A DNA stretch of 31,539 nt, taken from positions 1 through 31,539 of the IMG/VR virus record IMGVR_UViG_3300047546_000774. The stretch is one strand, 5' to 3'. A model generated the notes under the pieces. That model was not told where the DNA came from. It saw nothing but the letters and a program-made list of their open reading frames with translations, and made no database searches. A program made the translations under genes and the position numbers. The stretch comes from a virus. Position 1 is the first letter of the stretch; the number at the start of each line of letters is the position of its first letter. Positions 1-6,513 of this stretch are shown here, piece after piece.

Positions 1-905
1 CCCTTCTCCAACATCTGAGCCTTCGCCGACTCCGACACCTGAGCCTTCTCCATCACCAACTGTTGAACCATCTCCGTCGCCTTCTCCGACTGTTTCTGAT
101 TCATCCTCTCCAAGTCCGAGTCCTTCGCCTGAACCAACGCCTTCGCCCACCGCAACTCCGACTCCAGCAGATTCATCCTCTCCATCACCCGAGCCGACTC
201 CATCTCAATCGCCAACTGAACCCGCGCCTTCAAGTTCGCCGACCCCTGAATCAAGCCCACAGCCCACCCCATCAGAAAGCCCAACAGCAACATCCACTCC
301 ATCTCCATCGCCTAGTCCTTCCACGGCTCCAACACCTCAAGTAACTCCTCAGCCCGAGCCAACTCCTGAGCCGTCGCCGTCTCCGACACCTGAACCAACG
401 GTGACTCCTTCACCAATACCGTCGGAACCAACTTCCACTCCTTCTCCTGAACCTCAACCAACATCGGAACCAACGGCTTCACCTTCTCCAAGCCCTCAAC
501 CTTCGCCAACTCCGACTCCTCAACCTGAACCGACCCCGCGACCTGAGCCGTCCACAACTGAACCCACACCTTCGCCATCTCCTACCCCAATTCCATCTCA
601 GTCACCTGAGCCGATTCAAAGTCCCGAACCAACCCCTGCTCCGAGTCCAAGCGATAGCCCTTCGGTAGAGCCGACTCCCGAGCCGACTCCTGAACCTTCA
701 CCTGAGCCTTCTCCTGAACCTGAACCCACTCCCACTCCGTCCCCTGAACCTGAGCCAAGTCCAAGTCCTGAAGAGTCACCCTCTGCCGACCCTGAGCCAA
801 CGCCAACTCCTGAGCCTTCTCAAGAACCTGAGCCTCAACCCTCTGAAAGCCCAACGGAAACTGACCCGATAAATCAAACACCTGAACCACAACCGACATC
901 TGAAG
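1..905 (+). repeat. Low-complexity Pro/Ser/Thr/Glu codon repeats
   Basis: Short degenerate repeats of CCT, CCA, TCT, ACT and GAG/GAA codons encode tandem P-S-P-E-P-T-type units. Unit boundaries drift and codons vary, so the repetition is kept at protein level rather than by recent DNA duplication. Because of the base bias, several other frames also stay open here; these are artefacts. Confidence 0.85.
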
Positions 906-1414
906 AATCTCCCTCTGAAATAATAAAAGACATCCTACAAGATGGAACTGTCACAGCCAAGGAAGTTGAATCACTTGTTGAATCTGCTAAAGCGGATGGA
1001 AAACTCGATGCTGAAGAGCGCGAGATAATTGCGACTGCGATTGTTGCTCAATTCGCTGATGCTGTTGCTGTACCAGCCGAGGCACTCAAAGAAGCGGGTC
1101 TCGATTATGCCGACCTTCCAGCCGAGACTCCTGTTGATGTTCGAACTGATGAAGATGGAAACCCTGTCATCATTACCGCTGAGGTTGCCGATGCTTTAGA
1201 ACTTCTTGTATCGCCAGCCGAAATCTTGAACGCGATATTCGAATCACCTGCTCAACTTATTTTTGCTCTTGGGAATCTCGGTGCCGATATGTCACCTGAA
1301 GAAAGAGAAGAAGCAACGAAAACAATTATTGCCGCGACAATCGTTGGCAATATCGCAACAACTACAATGGCTTCCGTCGCTGTCGGCGGTGTCGGATATA
1401 GGAGACCAAATTGA
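2..1414 (+). CDS. Partial Pro/Ser/Thr/Glu-rich surface-type protein, C-terminal part
   Basis: The frame is open from base 2, so the 5' end lies outside the window and no start codon can be assigned. About the first 300 visible residues are low-complexity Pro-Ser-Thr-Glu repeats of the [11 protein letters not shown] kind, typical of an extended, wall-spanning or stalk-like linker. The last ~165 residues are ordinary sequence. They begin around [17 protein letters not shown] and include two acidic helical stretches, a region around [20 protein letters not shown], and a hydrophobic segment near the C terminus ([19 protein letters not shown]) that could be a membrane helix. I recall similar globular modules in proteins of freshwater actinobacteria, but I do not recognise a named family. 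Translation is probably coupled to the next gene through a TTGA overlap. It could be a virion adsorption protein or a host-surface protein analogue. Confidence 0.8.
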   Translation, partial: PSPTSEPSPTPTPEPSPSPTVEPSPSPSPTVSDSSSPSPSPSPEPTPSPTATPTPADSSSPSPEPTPSQSPTEPAPSSSPTPESSPQPTPSESPTATSTPSPSPSPSTAPTPQVTPQPEPTPEPSPSPTPEPTVTPSPIPSEPTSTPSPEPQPTSEPTASPSPSPQPSPTPTPQPEPTPRPEPSTTEPTPSPSPTPIPSQSPEPIQSPEPTPAPSPSDSPSVEPTPEPTPEPSPEPSPEPEPTPTPSPEPEPSPSPEESPSADPEPTPTPEPSQEPEPQPSESPTETDPINQTPEPQPTSEESPSEIIKDILQDGTVTAKEVESLVESAKADGKLDAEEREIIATAIVAQFADAVAVPAEALKEAGLDYADLPAETPVDVRTDEDGNPVIITAEVADALELLVSPAEILNAIFESPAQLIFALGNLGADMSPEEREEATKTIIAATIVGNIATTTMASVAVGGVGYRRPN

Positions 1415-1584
1415 AAAACTTTATCAATGACATGATTGGGCAACTTTGGACATTACTTGGAATGTTCGTTGCTTGGATTGTTTTGGATGGAACTGCGAAA
1501 GGAATTGTCGGCTACGCGATTATGGCTACCCTCGGCGTTTGGGCTTTGACTTATCCTCTTCGTCGGGAGAAGAAAGAGGACTGA
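1411..1584 (+). CDS. Small two-helix membrane protein, TTG start
   Basis: A 57-residue protein starting at TTG, chosen because AGGAG lies 7 nt upstream and the start overlaps the preceding stop (TTGA). It has two hydrophobic stretches, roughly residues 8-26 (around [12 protein letters not shown]) and 29-48 (around [17 protein letters not shown]), followed by a charged tail ending RREKKED. That shape fits a small holin-like or membrane-accessory phage protein, and its coupling to the Pro-rich protein suggests the two act together at the envelope. I do not recognise a family. The last ~20 codons overlap the 3' end of the convergent gene on the opposite strand. Confidence 0.7.
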   Translation: MKNFINDMIGQLWTLLGMFVAWIVLDGTAKGIVGYAIMATLGVWALTYPLRREKKED

Positions 1585-1822
1585 CCTCTTCTGATTTTGC
1601 GAATGGACTGAACGCTCCATTGATTTCATCAAGAGTTAGTTTTCCATCATCGAGATATTCTCGAGCCAATCGTTCTGCCACGGATGCGACTGCCAGCAAT
1701 CCAGCCATCGATAAGGCAACCCATGTTTCAACTCCCATGACCGCGCCAGCACCGAGAGTGCCGAGAGCGCCGACTGTAAAGACGGCAACCATGCGGGTCA
1801 AAATATCTTGGAGTTTTTTCAC
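1526..1822 (-). CDS. Holin-like small membrane protein
   Basis: A 98-residue protein from a GTG start. Two hydrophobic helices are visible, around residues 11-29 (VAVFTVGALGTLGAGAVMG) and 32-48 (ETWVALSMAGLLAVASV). They are followed by an amphipathic acidic stretch (REYLDDGKLTLDEINGAF) and a charged Ser/Glu/Lys-rich tail. This resembles small actinophage membrane proteins often annotated as holins, but the window has a better holin candidate beside the endolysin, so the role is uncertain. It lies 14 nt downstream of the metallopeptidase stop. The SD-like GGAG is very close to the GTG and lies in a hairpin arm, so a start at the internal ATG (codon 11) is possible. Its 3' end overlaps the convergent + strand gene by 59 nt. 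Confidence 0.7.
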   Translation of the reverse strand: MKKLQDILTRMVAVFTVGALGTLGAGAVMGVETWVALSMAGLLAVASVAERLAREYLDDGKLTLDEINGAFSPFAKSEEVSPLSSPDEEDKSKPKRRG

Positions 1823-1830
1823 TCTCCAAG
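1807..1830 (-). promoter_or_regulatory. Hairpin enclosing the start of the holin-like gene
   Basis: Perfect 7-bp arms CTTGGAG and CTCCAAG are separated by 10 nt. In the - strand transcript the GGAG of the ribosome-binding site is in the 5' arm and the GUG start is in the loop, so folding could hide the initiation site. It could also be chance. Confidence 0.35.
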
Positions 1831-1836
1831 TCTAAC

Positions 1837-2403
1837 CTACGCGCTTCTCCCAACTAATTTATCTAAATCAGGATAAGACTCAACTGCTTGTAATTGTTTC
1901 CTGATTCTCTCGGATTCTTTTTTCTGCGCTACCCAATTTTTTCTTGATTGTGGGCATCGGGCTTTGACTGCTCCATTCTTTCCAATGACCTTGACACCTT
2001 TGAGGTGGTAGGCACCTTGAAGCGCATCGGCAGATTCTTGTCCGAGGAAGTGTCGAACTAAATCGAGTAGACAGGATGCGAACTCTGCTCTGTGTCCGTT
2101 GAGGTCTGTCAGATGATGAGCGACCTCATGAAGAATTACATATTTACCACGCGCCCACTTCGGAAGTTTGATTGCTCGCTTTCCGTAATAGATTGTCGCG
2201 CAAGCCTTACGACGACCTCGACCATCGAGAACGACAATCGGGCGTTTGGCTTGTATGCCGTATTTATCGATTACATATTTTCGAGCAATAATCTTGTCTA
2301 CGAATTTCTGACACTCTTTGAGTGTGAGGGCTTCGCCGTACTTGATGCCCGATAGTTCTTCGGCGGCGTAAAGCCGACCTGCTTGGTCTTTGACCTTTGG
2401 CAT
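1837..2403 (-). CDS. Zinc metallopeptidase, TIGR04338-like
   Basis: A 188-residue protein with the zincin motif HEVAHH: His92, Glu93 and His96 fit HExxH, and His104 (NGHRAEF) is a plausible third zinc ligand. Length and layout resemble the actinobacterial TIGR04338 putative metallohydrolases, and more loosely SprT-like proteases. No signal peptide is visible, so it probably acts in the cytoplasm on a host or phage protein or in tail/head maturation; the substrate is unknown. The C-terminal ~50 residues are rich in Lys and Arg. The gene is the first of a two-gene - strand unit with its own operator-promoter just upstream. A family assignment is reasonably sure, the biological role is not. Confidence 0.8.
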   Translation of the reverse strand: MPKVKDQAGRLYAAEELSGIKYGEALTLKECQKFVDKIIARKYVIDKYGIQAKRPIVVLDGRGRRKACATIYYGKRAIKLPKWARGKYVILHEVAHHLTDLNGHRAEFASCLLDLVRHFLGQESADALQGAYHLKGVKVIGKNGAVKARCPQSRKNWVAQKKESERIRKQLQAVESYPDLDKLVGRSA

Positions 2404-2424
2404 ATTTCCTCCCTTTCATTACCC

Positions 2425-2446
2425 ATTATACCAAACGGGGGTTTGG
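2425..2446 (-). promoter_or_regulatory. Operator-promoter of the metallopeptidase unit
   Basis: CCAAAC-GGGG-GTTTGG (2431-2446) is a perfect 6-bp-arm palindrome, reading AACCCCCGTT in its core on the - strand. After 3 nt comes a consensus -10 box, TATAAT (2430-2425). It is the best -10 box of the operator family described here and drives the - strand. Confidence 0.75.
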
Positions 2447-2529
2447 AAAGATTCCAAAAGTCGAGCCGTCCCCGTTCACCTTTGACCCGACACGCCACGA
2501 TTTGACACGGGTTTCGAGCCTAATCCTGA

Positions 2530-2559
2530 TTGGTATTACTAACCCCAGTTTGGTATACT
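2530..2559 (+). promoter_or_regulatory. Operator-promoter for the 2585 gene cluster
   Basis: A -35-like TTGGTA (2530-2535), an 18-nt spacer containing the operator core AACCCCAGTT (2541-2550), and a -10 box TATACT (2554-2559). It is followed by a GAGAGAGGAGG ribosome-binding site and the start codon at 2585. Together with the - strand copy at 2425-2446 it makes a divergent control region; the ~85 nt between holds no gene that I can see. Confidence 0.75.
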
Positions 2560-2584
2560 GGAGCCGAGAGAGAGGAGGCGCCCC

Positions 2585-2719
2585 ATGGAGAAATGCTCCA
2601 AGTGCGGTGTTGTGGTTGGAAAGTTAGAAATGTTTCCTGAACAACTTTGCTTGGCTTGTTATGCGGTTGTTTTCGAAAAACAATTTCAGAGCGCCTTGAA
2701 GATTGCGAGGTTGAAGTAA
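2585..2719 (+). CDS. Zinc-ribbon microprotein, 44 residues
   Basis: A 44-residue protein with two CxxC knuckles, Cys4-Cys7 and Cys22-Cys25, then a basic helical tail. The spacing fits a minimal zinc ribbon, as found in small nucleic-acid-binding or protein-binding phage factors. It is first in its cluster, with a strong GAGGAGG ribosome-binding site and an operator-promoter directly upstream, so it should be expressed early and strongly. The stop overlaps the next start (TAATG). Too small for a family assignment; function unknown. Confidence 0.75.
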   Translation: MEKCSKCGVVVGKLEMFPEQLCLACYAVVFEKQFQSALKIARLK

Positions 2720-3039
2720 TGGCTCTTGATTACAAGAACTACAAGTACGGCAACAAGGTGTCGGCTGATAGCGATACTGTTGAAACTGCGATTCTTGAAG
2801 GAGTCGTCGTTCCTCAAGCACCCGAGGCTCACCAGTTAGAACACGCCGCGGAATGGTTGGCGCTTTACGCTTCAGATGACAACATTGAGGTTGCTCAAAG
2901 TTTTGCGAATGTGATTGCCTTCTTGGAACTCACAGCGCAATCCAAAAGGAATCGTTCGGTCTTGGCTGAAGCCAAAAGGAAATACGCCAAAGAACACGGA
3001 ATCAAAGTTTCCCAAGTTCGTGTAAAGAAGAATAACTAA
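2719..3039 (+). CDS. Conserved-type small helical phage protein
   Basis: A 106-residue protein. The ATG at 2719 was chosen over an upstream in-frame ATG because it overlaps the preceding stop as TAATG, and the upstream one would lie inside the zinc-ribbon gene. The middle (EHAAEWLALYASDDNIEVAQ and the segment after it) looks helical and the C terminus is strongly basic (KRKYAKEHGIKVSQVRVKK), which would suit nucleic-acid binding. No recognised domain. The stop codon lies within the next operator. Confidence 0.75.
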   Translation: MALDYKNYKYGNKVSADSDTVETAILEGVVVPQAPEAHQLEHAAEWLALYASDDNIEVAQSFANVIAFLELTAQSKRNRSVLAEAKRKYAKEHGIKVSQVRVKKNN

Positions 3040-3057
3040 CCCCAGTTGTGATATACT
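3038..3057 (+). promoter_or_regulatory. Operator-promoter for the 3083 cluster
   Basis: Core AACCCCAGTT (3038-3047), 4 nt, then the -10 box TATACT (3052-3057), followed by GAGAGGAGG and the ATG at 3083. No clear -35 box is seen. The site overlaps the last bases of the upstream stop codon. Confidence 0.75.
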
Positions 3058-3082
3058 CAGATTGTTCTTGAGAGGAGGACAA

Positions 3083-3310
3083 ATGAAGCCGTGGTGGATA
3101 ACTAAGAAGTGGAAAGCCACTTTAGTTCTTGCCGCTTGTAACAAGTGCGGTTCTGATGTTCAAGTTGGAGCCACTAAAACAACTAAATCAGGTTTACCAA
3201 TTTGGTCTTATGTTTTTGATTTAGGTGGATGCTTCTGCCTGAAGTACGACCAACCAACAATGGATTTGGTTTCAACACAATTACTCAAAGATAAGGTGGG
3301 TCAAAAGTGA
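3083..3310 (+). CDS. Small cysteine-containing protein, 75 residues
   Basis: A 75-residue protein starting at the ATG placed 7 nt after GAGGAGG; an upstream in-frame ATG falls in the promoter leader and is rejected. Cys19-xx-Cys22 and Cys50-x-Cys52 could bind one zinc ion. The N terminus is rich in Trp and Lys (MKPWWITKKWK). I do not recognise a family. It overlaps the next gene by GTGA, so the two are translated together. Confidence 0.75.
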   Translation: MKPWWITKKWKATLVLAACNKCGSDVQVGATKTTKSGLPIWSYVFDLGGCFCLKYDQPTMDLVSTQLLKDKVGQK

Positions 3311-3696
3311 AAGTAAAAATTACTTGGAAAGCGTTCGGCAATAAAGTCGAGCAAGGTCGATTTGTCTCGAGCGTTGAGTTCGACATCTACGACACAAATC
3401 CATCGCATGAGGTTCTTCTCAATGCGATTTACAAGGCAACCAATCTTCAGAGCGAACTAGCCGACTTCGGTGCTAACGCTTTTGAAATCTATCTATGGAA
3501 AGTCATCGAAGCAAGATTGGCTGAGGATAGAACTCACACATCGCTTTCAATCGGCGACGAAATCGAAATCGACGGTCAGAGTTACACCTGCGCTGATTTC
3601 GGTTGGGTCAAGACTGAAAATGCTGACATCAAGTTCCTTCCGAGCGAATACGGCTTAGGTGCGGTTTTCTCGGTGACTGAGAAGGTGAAAGCATGA
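3307..3696 (+). CDS. Hypothetical phage protein, 129 residues, GTG start
   Basis: A 129-residue acidic protein from a GTG start that overlaps the preceding stop as GTGA. A central segment (SLSIGDEIEIDGQSYTCADFGW) looks like the edge of a small beta-barrel; the rest has mixed helix and strand character. No catalytic motif or membrane segment is visible. It is the second gene of an operator-driven four-gene unit. Function unknown. Confidence 0.75.
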   Translation: MKVKITWKAFGNKVEQGRFVSSVEFDIYDTNPSHEVLLNAIYKATNLQSELADFGANAFEIYLWKVIEARLAEDRTHTSLSIGDEIEIDGQSYTCADFGWVKTENADIKFLPSEYGLGAVFSVTEKVKA

Positions 3697-3821
3697 AGTG
3701 TGATTTCTGCGATGCTACAAAGGTAAAACTAATTTCAATCACATACCAAGGCAAACCCTCAAAAGTCTGCCTAAGTTGCCAAGAGTTTGATGGAATTCGA
3801 GACGATGGAGGTAAGTCATGA
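3693..3821 (+). CDS. Zinc-ribbon microprotein, 42 residues
   Basis: A 42-residue protein with Cys3-xx-Cys6 and Cys26-xx-Cys29, a textbook minimal zinc ribbon with an intervening basic beta-hairpin (KVKLISITYQGKPSKV). It starts in ATGA overlap with the previous gene and ends in ATGA overlap with the next, so it is embedded in a coupled operon. Function unknown; DNA, RNA or RNA polymerase binding are all possible. Confidence 0.75.
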   Translation: MKCDFCDATKVKLISITYQGKPSKVCLSCQEFDGIRDDGGKS

Positions 3822-3973
3822 CTATCAATTCAATCGCAGATATACCCCTTGAACAACAGACACCCGAAAACTGTGCCAAGGCTAACCATTACGACTGGCG
3901 CTGGATTGACCATTTCAATCTTGGTCGCGTCCATGTTTGCCGAGTTTGTAACACGGTAGTTGGTACAGGGTGA
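3818..3973 (+). CDS. Small Cys/His protein, 51 residues
   Basis: A 51-residue protein with His32, His39 and the pair Cys41-xx-Cys44, plus an aromatic DWRW patch. The GRVHVCRVCN segment resembles one half of a zinc site, with His or Cys19 perhaps completing it. It is the last gene before the next operator and ends a few bases before it. No family recognised. Confidence 0.7.
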   Translation: MTINSIADIPLEQQTPENCAKANHYDWRWIDHFNLGRVHVCRVCNTVVGTG

Positions 3974-3978
3974 TTTTC

Positions 3979-3998
3979 AACCCCAGTTATGTTATACT
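3979..3998 (+). promoter_or_regulatory. Operator-promoter for the 4024 cluster
   Basis: Core AACCCCAGTT (3979-3988), 4 nt, -10 box TATACT (3993-3998), then GAGAGGAG and the ATG at 4024. The bases from the core through the leader closely match the copy at 3038, so the conservation covers the whole start cassette. Confidence 0.75.
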
Positions 3999-4023
3999 CA
4001 GATTGTCTTAGAGAGGAGACAAA

Positions 4024-4359
4024 ATGAAGAATAAATATCAACAGCGAGTTTTCGATACTAAGGAACTCGTCAATCAAATCGGCTTGATGAATGTTCTTGC
4101 TATTTCAGGCGGGCGCGTTCATTCAATCGTCAATGATGAAGGTGAGACCGTCGAGGTTCAACTTCCTGTCGGTCATGGCTACCGAGTAGCAATCACTCTT
4201 GGCTTCATGGATACATGGATTGTGCGACGCGAGTTCGTCCGCAAGGGTGTAGTCAAGGTCAAGGGTGTTGTCGAGGATGTCTACTTCACAGAGGTAGGCG
4301 AAGTCGCTTACAAAGCAAGTTGCTATGTCAATGTTCCATTCGGAAAGGTGGATGCCTGA
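4024..4359 (+). CDS. Hypothetical phage protein, 111 residues
   Basis: A 111-residue protein, probably beta-rich: several alternating hydrophobic strands such as VEVQLPVGHGYRVAITLGF and a run of Val/Lys-rich strands from REFVRKGVVKVKGVV. No catalytic motif or membrane helix. It leads an operator-driven unit that continues through four more genes with overlapping starts and stops (4359 ATGATG-type, 4532, 4843, 5433). Function unknown. Confidence 0.75.
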   Translation: MKNKYQQRVFDTKELVNQIGLMNVLAISGGRVHSIVNDEGETVEVQLPVGHGYRVAITLGFMDTWIVRREFVRKGVVKVKGVVEDVYFTEVGEVAYKASCYVNVPFGKVDA

Positions 4360-4535
4360 TGGGGTTGTATAAAGCACCACAATTCAAATTCAAATGTTCG
4401 GATTGTAATTATCACGCTACGGTCAAAGGACTGTGGGCAGTAATTACTCGATACCCCGACCATTCCGCTTATACATTTTTGTGTGCGTCCTGTGACATGA
4501 AAAAATCGACTAAGAGAGAAGAGGTAAACGCATGA
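4359..4535 (+). CDS. Zinc-ribbon microprotein, 58 residues
   Basis: A 58-residue protein with Cys13-xx-Cys16 and Cys42-xx-Cys45, flanked by basic and aromatic residues (FKFKCSDCNYH) and a Lys/Arg-rich tail. The ATG chosen overlaps the preceding TGA; a longer reading frame upstream is only the shadow of the previous gene. Another member of the run of zinc-ribbon proteins in this cluster. Confidence 0.75.
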   Translation: MGLYKAPQFKFKCSDCNYHATVKGLWAVITRYPDHSAYTFLCASCDMKKSTKREEVNA

Positions 4536-4846
4536 CTCAAGAATCAATATCATGGGGAGAATTAGCAGAACTTACTCATGCCACTCAGGTAGAGAAATTC
4601 AATTTTTGTACTTGTGAGGATAACGAGGGTAAAGAAAATCCCTACGCAGATTGCCCAACTCAAAAACCCTATAACCGCGTAGACGCGATTATCGCTTATG
4701 AATCAGGCGAACTAGATGAAGAGAAAACTATTGAACTTTTCCAGCATTTAGTCAATACTGGTTTGGCTTGGCAATTACAAGGTCATTATGGAAGAACTGC
4801 GAGCGCTCTAATCGAGGCTGGCGTAATTACTAAGGGGGAGAAATGA
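4532..4846 (+). CDS. Conserved-type phage protein, 104 residues
   Basis: A 104-residue protein. Its central part (GELDEEKTIELFQHLVNTGLAWQLQGHYGRTASALIEAG) resembles DUF7417-like small phage proteins in which a LFQxLxxTGLxxxLQGxYGR motif is common; the family name is from memory and less sure than the motif. Cys27 and Cys29 lie in the N-terminal FCTCED stretch. ATGA overlaps at both ends show tight coupling. Function unknown. Confidence 0.75.
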   Translation: MTQESISWGELAELTHATQVEKFNFCTCEDNEGKENPYADCPTQKPYNRVDAIIAYESGELDEEKTIELFQHLVNTGLAWQLQGHYGRTASALIEAGVITKGEK

Positions 4847-5436
4847 CAACTGATACAAAAAATTGGAATAAATCCGTAAAGTGCGTTAGTTGCGAAGATG
4901 TCTTTGAAGATGGCGACCATACCTTCTCGAATGTAAAGGATGGCGTACTCTGCTACGGATGCCAAGAAGATGATTTACAAAGCGCATCAAGTCTCGTACT
5001 GGTTCACGGTGGCGAAATCAATTCATGCCGAATCGGTAACTATGTCATCTATGACGATGATTTAGAGATTCCCGATTTCCTCAAAGATTTATGCGGTGAG
5101 AAAATTGATGTCCGCAAGTGGACTCAAACCGATGGCTGGCGTGGGCATGGCTCGACAATCGAGAACTTCAAGAATGTCAAGGTTATCGCTCAAGGCTGGA
5201 CAAGTGGATGGACTGAGGACCATCCTCGCAAAGCCAAATTCAATCAATTCTTGAACGCGATTGCTGAAGGTGAGTTTTCGACACCGTATCCGTTCTATGT
5301 CTTGACTGAGCAGACATCCAATGTCTTTTCACAAACCATAGATGTCTTTACAACTGAACACTACGAATCTCGAGTCATCGCATGGCTTGAAGAGATTGGA
5401 TACCCGCAATCAACTTTGAAAGAGTGGTTATCATGA
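4843..5436 (+). CDS. Zinc-ribbon-headed hypothetical protein, 197 residues
   Basis: A 197-residue protein. The first ~40 residues form a zinc ribbon (Cys14-xx-Cys17, Cys37-xx-Cys40). The rest is Trp- and Asp-rich (RKWTQTDGWRGHGSTIE, WTSGWTEDHPRKAKF) with no motif that I can name. Here the zinc module is attached to a larger domain, unlike the stand-alone ribbons upstream, so those may share a binding partner with it. Coupled to both neighbours by ATGA overlaps. Function unknown. Confidence 0.75.
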   Translation: MTTDTKNWNKSVKCVSCEDVFEDGDHTFSNVKDGVLCYGCQEDDLQSASSLVLVHGGEINSCRIGNYVIYDDDLEIPDFLKDLCGEKIDVRKWTQTDGWRGHGSTIENFKNVKVIAQGWTSGWTEDHPRKAKFNQFLNAIAEGEFSTPYPFYVLTEQTSNVFSQTIDVFTTEHYESRVIAWLEEIGYPQSTLKEWLS

Positions 5437-5522
5437 GTACGAATCTCTATTGTGGTGAATGTAAGACTGAATTGATTCAAGAGAACTACACGCTCAAATG
5501 TCCAAAGTGCGATTTGAGATAA
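5433..5522 (+). CDS. Zinc-ribbon microprotein, 29 residues
   Basis: A 29-residue protein, Cys7-xx-Cys10 and Cys23-xx-Cys26, essentially nothing but a zinc ribbon. It starts in ATGA overlap with the previous gene. So short an open frame could be chance, but the position, overlap and clean four-Cys pattern argue for a real gene. Function unknown. Confidence 0.65.
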   Translation: MSTNLYCGECKTELIQENYTLKCPKCDLR

Positions 5523-5534
5523 ATTGATAATTAG

Positions 5535-5556
5535 TATAAACTTAGGTTTATATTAG
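5535..5556 (+). promoter_or_regulatory. Diverged operator-promoter of the deacetylase gene
   Basis: TATAAAC-TTAG-GTTTATA (5535-5552) is a perfect palindrome with 7-bp arms, of the same AAC-N4-GTT form as the other operators but with TTAG instead of CCCA in the centre. The -10 box is closer (TATATT 5549-5554 or TATTAG 5551-5556). GAGAGAGGAG and the ATG at 5574 follow. The changed centre and spacing suggest different strength or timing. Confidence 0.65.
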
Positions 5557-5573
5557 GGAGAGAGGAGAAATAT

Positions 5574-6497
5574 ATGGAACACGCAATACTGGTTCATACG
5601 CCTGAATATGCGAATTGGGTCTTTGACAAAACGCATCCAACTCAAGGGCGTAGATTTCTCCATGCTCGAAACAAGTTGATGCTCGAGGCGCAAAAACGCC
5701 GACTCAATGTTTGGGAGATAGAACCCGAGCATTGCTCTACCGATGACCTCCATCTTGTTCATGATATGTCGTATGTATTCGATGTAGTTGTGCGTGGAGA
5801 ATCATCCGAATGGAACGGACAACGCCACGACCTAGGCGACTTAGCCAAGTTGTTTGTGAGCGGTACTTTGACTGCGCTCGATACTTTGATTGACAAGAAA
5901 ACTTTGCTTGCCATCAACTTCGCTGGCGCCAAGCATCATGCGATGCGTGACTACTCAAGCGGATTCTGCGTCTTTGCTGATTTTGCTATCGCCGCAACTA
6001 AGGCGACTAACGAGTACGAACACCGCGTTGCTATCTTTGATTGCGATGCTCACCATGGTGATGGTACCGAAGTTCTACTCAAGTCAAACAAAAATGTTAT
6101 GACTTACTCGGTTCATGAGTACGGAATTTTTCCAGGCACGGGTCTTTTGACTGATTGGAAGAATCGCGCTTACAACTTCCCGCTTGCTTCAGGTTCAGGC
6201 GATGATGCTTTGATGAGCGCAACCGAGGGCTTCCTTGATGCGTGTGATGAATTTCAGCCAACTATGATTTTCGTTGCTTGCGGTGCTGACGGTTTAGCCG
6301 ATGACCCGCTATCCAATCTCAAGTACACGCCCGAGGGTTACTTCAACTCCATGCGAGTTATCCGTGAACAGTTTCCAACTACGCCGATTCTTCTCGGCGG
6401 GGCTGGTGGTTACCTGCCTGATACGGGAACTCCCGAGGTATGGAAGAACGCCGCGCTTGGACTTATGGCGATTCAAACCGAGGTTGTGAAACCCTAG
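5574..6497 (+). CDS. Histone-deacetylase-family zinc amidohydrolase
   Basis: A 307-residue protein covering the whole HDAC/AcuC/acetylpolyamine-amidohydrolase fold, which removes acetyl groups from lysine or acetylated amines using zinc. The active site looks complete: His121-His122 (the general base pair in AKHHAMRDYSSGF), Asp156/Asp158/His160 in IFDCDAHHGDGTE (Asp158 and His160 as zinc ligands), Asp239 in CGADGLADDP as the third ligand, and Tyr280 in GGAGGY as the transition-state tyrosine. The SVHEYGIFPGTG loop and an N-terminal HPTQGRR also fit. No signal peptide, so cytoplasmic. It has its own operator and is followed 16 nt later by a proteasome-like gene. The substrate is unknown: acetylated host protein, polyamine or a modified base are possible. 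An unusual gene for a phage. Confidence 0.93.
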   Translation: MEHAILVHTPEYANWVFDKTHPTQGRRFLHARNKLMLEAQKRRLNVWEIEPEHCSTDDLHLVHDMSYVFDVVVRGESSEWNGQRHDLGDLAKLFVSGTLTALDTLIDKKTLLAINFAGAKHHAMRDYSSGFCVFADFAIAATKATNEYEHRVAIFDCDAHHGDGTEVLLKSNKNVMTYSVHEYGIFPGTGLLTDWKNRAYNFPLASGSGDDALMSATEGFLDACDEFQPTMIFVACGADGLADDPLSNLKYTPEGYFNSMRVIREQFPTTPILLGGAGGYLPDTGTPEVWKNAALGLMAIQTEVVKP

Positions 6498-6513
6498 GAG
6501 TTACGATTAGGGC

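Noticed and set aside
312-899. Open frames on the - strand opposite the Pro-rich gene (312-578, 582-899) and a + strand frame at 63-344
   Set aside because: They arise from the base bias of the CCT/CCA/TCT/GAG codon repeats; no ribosome-binding sites or recognisable domains.
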